In this document: in pieces, positions 59,921 to 64,000 of the stretch
How positions within the stretch are numbered: position 1 is the first letter of the stretch
Layout of the letters: every line of letters starts with the position of its first letter
Origin: Tetrastigma voinierianum
Taxonomy: Eukaryota; Streptophyta; Magnoliopsida; Vitales; Vitaceae
Direction: 5' to 3'
Length of the DNA stretch: 64,000 nucleotides
Assembly (NCBI GenBank): GCA_016808115.1
Contig: JAEQBH010000288.1
Coordinates: forward strand, 124,001 to 188,000
Translations under genes and position numbers: made by a program
Notes under the pieces: model-generated
Told to the model about the DNA's origin: nothing
The model's database searches: none
What the model saw: the letters and a program-made list of their open reading frames with translations, nothing else

Positions 59921-60063
59921 AGGTTGCGGACCGCGAATCCCGGGCCACGCAGGACATGTAGGACACACCTGCTCCTTCTACCCCTGCAGCCGCAGGAACT
60001 AATATCAGTCTCAAGGTGCTGTACAAGCACCTACTACTTCCCAAGGGCTAGAGGGGCCAAGGT

Positions 60064-60520
60064 ATGGGTCGAGGTCGAGGACAAGGCTCACAGGCCGGGA
60101 CTTCGGGGACCCAGGGGCGTGTCTATGCCATTACACCACAGACTGAGGCGGTATATCAATCGGTTATTCAGGGTATGTTTCTACTATCTCGCCTATGGGC
60201 AAGGATATTGTTTGATTATGGTGCATCGCATTCATTCATTACTGCATCCTATGTGAAAGAATTAGGCTAGAGAGAGACCTTGAAAAGTTGTTGCATGTGT
60301 TTCTCAGAACCATGTGAGTGCGATAAGGATATGTCTGGAGCTCAGGAGTTAGAGATCTTCGGATTCTACTCAATACACTCCAAGGGTTGTGGGACATGCT
60401 CTGAGTTTGGATGTCATCCTGATGGACCGGCCGATCAAGACATCGAGTTATCAATACTTCAGATCGTAGGGAGAGTTATTGCATACACACAGATCTGTTT
60501 GTGTTATATTTGTGGATAAG
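60064..60520 (+). pseudogene. Aspartic protease, degenerate (element L)
   Basis: 60064-60270 reads GRVYAITPQTEAVYQSVIQG, then MFLLSRLWARILFDYGASHS, FITASYVKELG. The active site is FDYGASHSF where FDSGASHSF is usual. A frameshifted continuation to 60520 carries the region before the LGMDWL block, which is not clear. Same Ser-to-Tyr as in element M. Confidence 0.75.
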
Positions 60521-60629
60521 CATGATGCTTTTTACCCCATGCCGCGTATGATTCTCTAGGTGGCACGGGAAGTTGATGGGTCAGGGTCGGCAAGCCTACT
60601 CCCAGAGGACGAGGCGAGACAGAGTCAGT

Positions 60630-61480
60630 CTGCTACCTCTAGTAGTTTGTGAGTATGAGGATGTTTTTTCTAGATTTAACTATCAGGATTACCTCCAGAG
60701 AACAATCTCACGATTGAGTTACACCTCAGTATATCGCCCCGCCTATAACTCCGCATAGGATGGTGCCATGAGTCAGCAGGAACTCAATGTCCGTGATACA
60801 TGAATTATCGGGACAAGGGTTTCATTAGACAAAAGCACTTTACTCGGGGCTTTTCGACTCGTTAGCTACGAGACAAGACCCTTCATCATTGACTAATTAC
60901 GCTGAATAGGGTTATGATCAAGAATTAGTATCCTTTTCCGAGGATTGATGATTTATTTTGATCACCGAGAGGGCTTGGTCTACTTCCAAGATTGATCTCC
61001 GTATTGTGCTATCATCACCAATTGAGAGCGGAGGCTGATATCCTACAGATAATGTCAGTTATGTATTGGCATTTCGAGTTCATAGTGATGCCCTTCGAAT
61101 TGACGAATGTGCCAATGACATTTATGGATCTTATACATATGGTGTTCTAGCCCTATCTAGATCAGTTTTTGGTACTTTCGTTAATCCATTCTCGATATAC
61201 CCAAGCTCAAGTGAGGAGACAGACCACCCAAGGATCGTTTCCTCCGTGCCCTCAAAGAACATCACATATTCCCAAGTTCGCAAGTGAGAGTTTTTCATCG
61301 GGTGAGATTCTTGGGACATAGTGTCAACTTAGGGTGGTATCAAAATGGACCTAGAGAAGGTCAAGAAGAGGAGTCGAGAGACCAAAGTCACTTTCACATA
61401 TATGCTTAACTCATGTGGTATTACAAGAGGTTCATTTAGAACTTCTCCCGATTAATGTCGTAGTTTATGACGGTTGACCT
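60630..61480 (+). pseudogene. Reverse transcriptase, degenerate (element L)
   Basis: VVCEYEDVFSR near 60650 (family VVxEFPDVFPEDLPG), DKGF near 60825, NRVMIKN then YPFPRIDDLF near 60910-60955, HFEFIVMPFELTNVPMTFMD near 61065-61120, PYLDQF near 61155. The FVDD catalytic box at 61177-61188 is corrupted (TTC GTT AAT CC), losing both Asp and the frame. Colinear with Del/Tekay RT but dead. Confidence 0.75.
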
Positions 61481-61995
61481 AGAAGAAGGTCATGTTTGAG
61501 TGGAATGACTTGTGCGAGCGGGCATTCCAAGAATTGAAAAGGAGGCTTACGTCGGCTCCTATTTTAATAGTCCTGGAAAGGGGATAGATGTACATAGTGT
61601 ACTGTGATGTGTCTAAGGACAAACTGGGATGTGTTTTGATGCAGTCCGGGAGGGTTGTAGGTTATGGTTCTCGGTAGTTGTGGAACCATGAGCGGAATTA
61701 CCCCACACATGACATGGAGTTGGCGGTCATAGTCTTTGCCTCAAGATTCGACGCCACTCCATTCATTTGGTGAACACCAGGCATTCTCGAACCACCAAAG
61801 CTCCAAAGTATATCTTACGCAATGTAATCCTCAACATATGAAATGCATATGATGGAGCATCGGGAGGATTATGACTTCACTTAATACCATCCCGATAAGG
61901 AAATGTGGTGGCACGCACTCGCAGTAGCTACGAGGAGTACCGATAGCTTCTCCTCGAGTGGCAAGATGCTCGAGGTTGTGGGACAGTTTGGACTA
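61481..61995 (+). pseudogene. RNase H domain, degenerate (element L)
   Basis: Reads FEWNDLCERAFQELKRRLTS, API, then VYCDVSKDKLGCVLMQSGRV, NHERNYPTHDMELAVIVFAS, and REDYDFT, YHPDKE near 61865-61900. These are the gypsy RNase H blocks (first Asp in YCDASKxGLG, Glu in HDLELAAVV). One stop lies after LERG and others follow. Confidence 0.8.
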
Positions 61996-62148
61996 TAGTA
62001 CAATGATCAGGCTTAAGGTGTTTTGGGGAGTTTAGTTGTTACACTTTCCCTACTAAGCAGAGTGATTGAGTCATAAGGATAGGATATGAGATACTGGGCC
62101 CATCCGGACCGGCACACACAGTGTATCGGTGACTAATAAGTCGGCTAT

Positions 62149-63701
62149 GGATTCGTGCCACAAGAGGTGATCCGAATCAACAAAATTTATATCCTGTTCT
62201 CCTAACGCGTAGTCAAGCTACCAGCAGTGATGTGAGGCCCAGCATCGAACACTTCCGGGATGGGTTTTCATCCAGGGAACAGATTTGCACGTTGCTGAAA
62301 TGCGAGCTTTATTCGATTTTTCGATTGCCCCAAAACAAAGGTGAGTATTTAGGATACTGATTAATCGTGAAACCGAAAGTGGAGTGTGAAAAGTAATGAA
62401 GATTTAGGTCACTAACTCTGATAACATAGGGCAAACAAGTGTCCTCGGCTCCATCCTCATTATGACACAACCTATAGTCCAAGCCATAACCGGATCTTTG
62501 TTTAACTAGAAACCTAACCCTAGAATCACTCCTATTTGAGTCAACACGTAATATACATTTACGCCTTTCAATTCAAACCCTAACATTCAACTCATTTGGC
62601 TCAGAAGGCTATCTAAAGAATAACAAGATATCTAGCAATAAGTATGCATCAGATCCTAAAGCATGGTAAGTATCGCCAAAGCAATGACATTAAATGATAT
62701 TCAACCCTAGTTTGAGAAGATGGGAACCATAAATACAAAGACGAGTATGCATTTAACACATGAGGACAACTCCGCAATCGCCCACAACTGTTATGCTTTA
62801 CCTTCCTCTTTCAGAAAAGCAGTGGCTTAATAACATCTCAGTTAATAATCTCAAGAGGCTTGTTTAGGCCAGAATGGAGAGAAAGAGAGAGATAAGAGAA
62901 ACAAACCCGAACCGGTCATGAGATATTTACATAAAATGAAAAGGTGCCAAAAGATTGCTTCCCAAATTGCCCCGGGTTACAAAAACTATGGGGGTTTATA
63001 TAGGCCACCCAATGTATGAAAATACAAGAAAGCCTAACATTTTGGCCAAAACAAGGAACAAAGAAGTAATACACCAAATGAGGCTCATTGCATTAATTAC
63101 TCAAAGACGACAAAGGTAAGACTTTCGCTTAGGTAGCTAAAATTTCGCTAGGTAGTTTAAATTGGTACGTAGATATGTAAATCGAGAATTTCATTATGCA
63201 CCGCCACTCGCATAATAAATTCCCTCGCTAGCCTAGCGAAATTTTTTAGAGATAGCTAAACCTGATAATTTCGGCTTAGGCAATGGATTACGAAATTAAG
63301 CCTACGGTTTCTCACTCGCCAGATTGCTAAATTTCGCAGACATAATTAAGAATCCCAGCGAAATTTTCGCAATCATAGCGAAATTTCCTGGGTTTGCATA
63401 TTTCACTCGTCACACCGCATCCCTCACTGCATCATTTCTTCTCACTTCGCTTTCATTCCTTCATTGAATTTGAAATGTTTAGTTATCGATGTTGGTTCAA
63501 TCTTCATGGTTCCAGCACATATTTCGATATTGAACTCTCAAGGTATGCACCCATAAAATAGTTCAAAAATACCCTCTAAACTAAGATAAGTGATATTAAG
63601 AAGACCAACACTTCAATTGGCATTATTGACATGATTAGCGCCGCAAAGCACTCAAAACCTATCTAAAATAGTGTTCAAAATAGCACTTTGGGTACTAATC
63701 A
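62149..63701 (-). repeat. 3' LTR of element D
   Basis: 1.55 kb; minus strand TGATTAGTACCCAAAGTG to TGTGGCACGAATCC. Same family as LTRs A, B, C and N. Confidence 0.85.
62995..63002 (-). promoter_or_regulatory. LTR TATA box (element D)
   Basis: TATATAAA on the minus strand in the conserved GGCCTATATAAACCCC context. Confidence 0.6.
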
Positions 63702-63712
63702 CACTCCCCCAA
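63702..63712 (-). promoter_or_regulatory. Polypurine tract of element D
   Basis: The minus strand reads TTGGGGGAGTG directly before TGATTAG, the best-preserved second-strand primer of this family in the window. Confidence 0.75.
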
Positions 63713-64000
63713 CCGAAACGCTGTTAGTCCCTTAGCAATGCAAAACAAAAGGAGATGCATGCAATGATTTTTCAAAAAGTTTATGATTCAAAGGTGTATA
63801 TACAAATGCTCTATTACCAACCGAAAATTGACACCGCTTGGAAAACCGATATGAAAGAGCCAAAACCATAAGAACACTTTAGGTCAATATTGGTTCCATG
63901 ATTCTCAACTTGAATTTCCACCAAAGTCTAATGGTTCTTTATAAATCCGTATCGAGCCAATAAATTGGAAAATTGTCCCCTCCCTCCAACCTTGCACTGA

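Larger units (their letters stand above)
56003..62148 (+). mobile_element. Del/Tekay-like Ty3/gypsy element L (3' truncated)
   Basis: LTR 56003-58695, then gag, protease, RT and RNase H in order on the plus strand to about 61990. Integrase and the 3' LTR are absent; element D's LTR starts at 62149. Motifs match elements M and G. Confidence 0.8.
62149..64000 (-). mobile_element. Athila-type element D, 3' LTR and 3' internal end (runs off the right edge)
   Basis: The minus strand order is internal 3' region (63702-64000), polypurine tract, then 3' LTR (62149-63701). The internal part aligns with 43800-44088 of element B. It truncates element L. Confidence 0.8.

Overview
The window is nuclear DNA of a flowering plant, most likely a eudicot with a large, retrotransposon-rich genome. 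The evidence is stacked LTR retrotransposons with plant-type primer-binding sites (tRNA-Asp and initiator tRNA-Met), AT-rich intergenic repeats with long (TA)n(TG)n tracts, and strong CpG decay. I found no convincing intact host gene, no tRNA or rRNA gene and no prokaryotic features. Almost every coding trace is a decayed gag or pol fragment full of stops and frameshifts, so coding entries are called pseudogenes. Families were recognised from memory of their motifs; no database search was run, and boundaries are by eye.

Left third, all on the minus strand. 1-6126 is the 5' part of an Athila-type Ty3/gypsy element (A) with LTR, tRNA-Asp primer site, gag and protease, but no reverse transcriptase; a GC-rich module follows. 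It abuts 6126-14514, a second Ty3 element (E) with LTR, gag, protease, RT, RNase H and integrase, and a palindromic minisatellite in its 3' region. 14515-20413 is a Del/Tekay-like element (M) with RT start, protease, gag, a CpG-rich repetitive leader and an LTR (K). LTR K is split by a lone Athila LTR (18115-19595). A further related LTR (I, 20414-23991) follows, itself interrupted by GC-richer DNA.

Middle. From about 24.0 to 55.7 kb the substrate is an old AT-rich repeat locus, visible at 24.0-26.9, 30.44-31.27 and 54.42-55.69 kb. It has been blown apart by nested insertions. LTR F (26945-30440) carries a solo LTR J inside it with a perfect 5-bp target duplication. A Ty1/copia element has its 217-218 bp LTRs 22.7 kb apart (31272-31488 and 54204-54421). 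Inside the copia lie a 9.6-kb Athila-type element B (36100-45663, plus strand, same pol-less architecture as A) and an LTR-internal-LTR-internal-LTR array G (45664-54176, minus strand) whose internals encode only gag plus a protease remnant.

Right end. 56003-62148 is a plus-strand Del/Tekay-like element (L) with LTR, gag, protease, RT and RNase H remnants. Its 3' end is cut by the 3' LTR of a third Athila-type copy (D, 62149-64000, minus strand).

The most notable points are two arrays built on TCGCGA-centred palindromes in two different element families, the pol-less Athila-type family with a GC-rich TATA-bearing module, the gag-only tandem array, and the datable nesting order.
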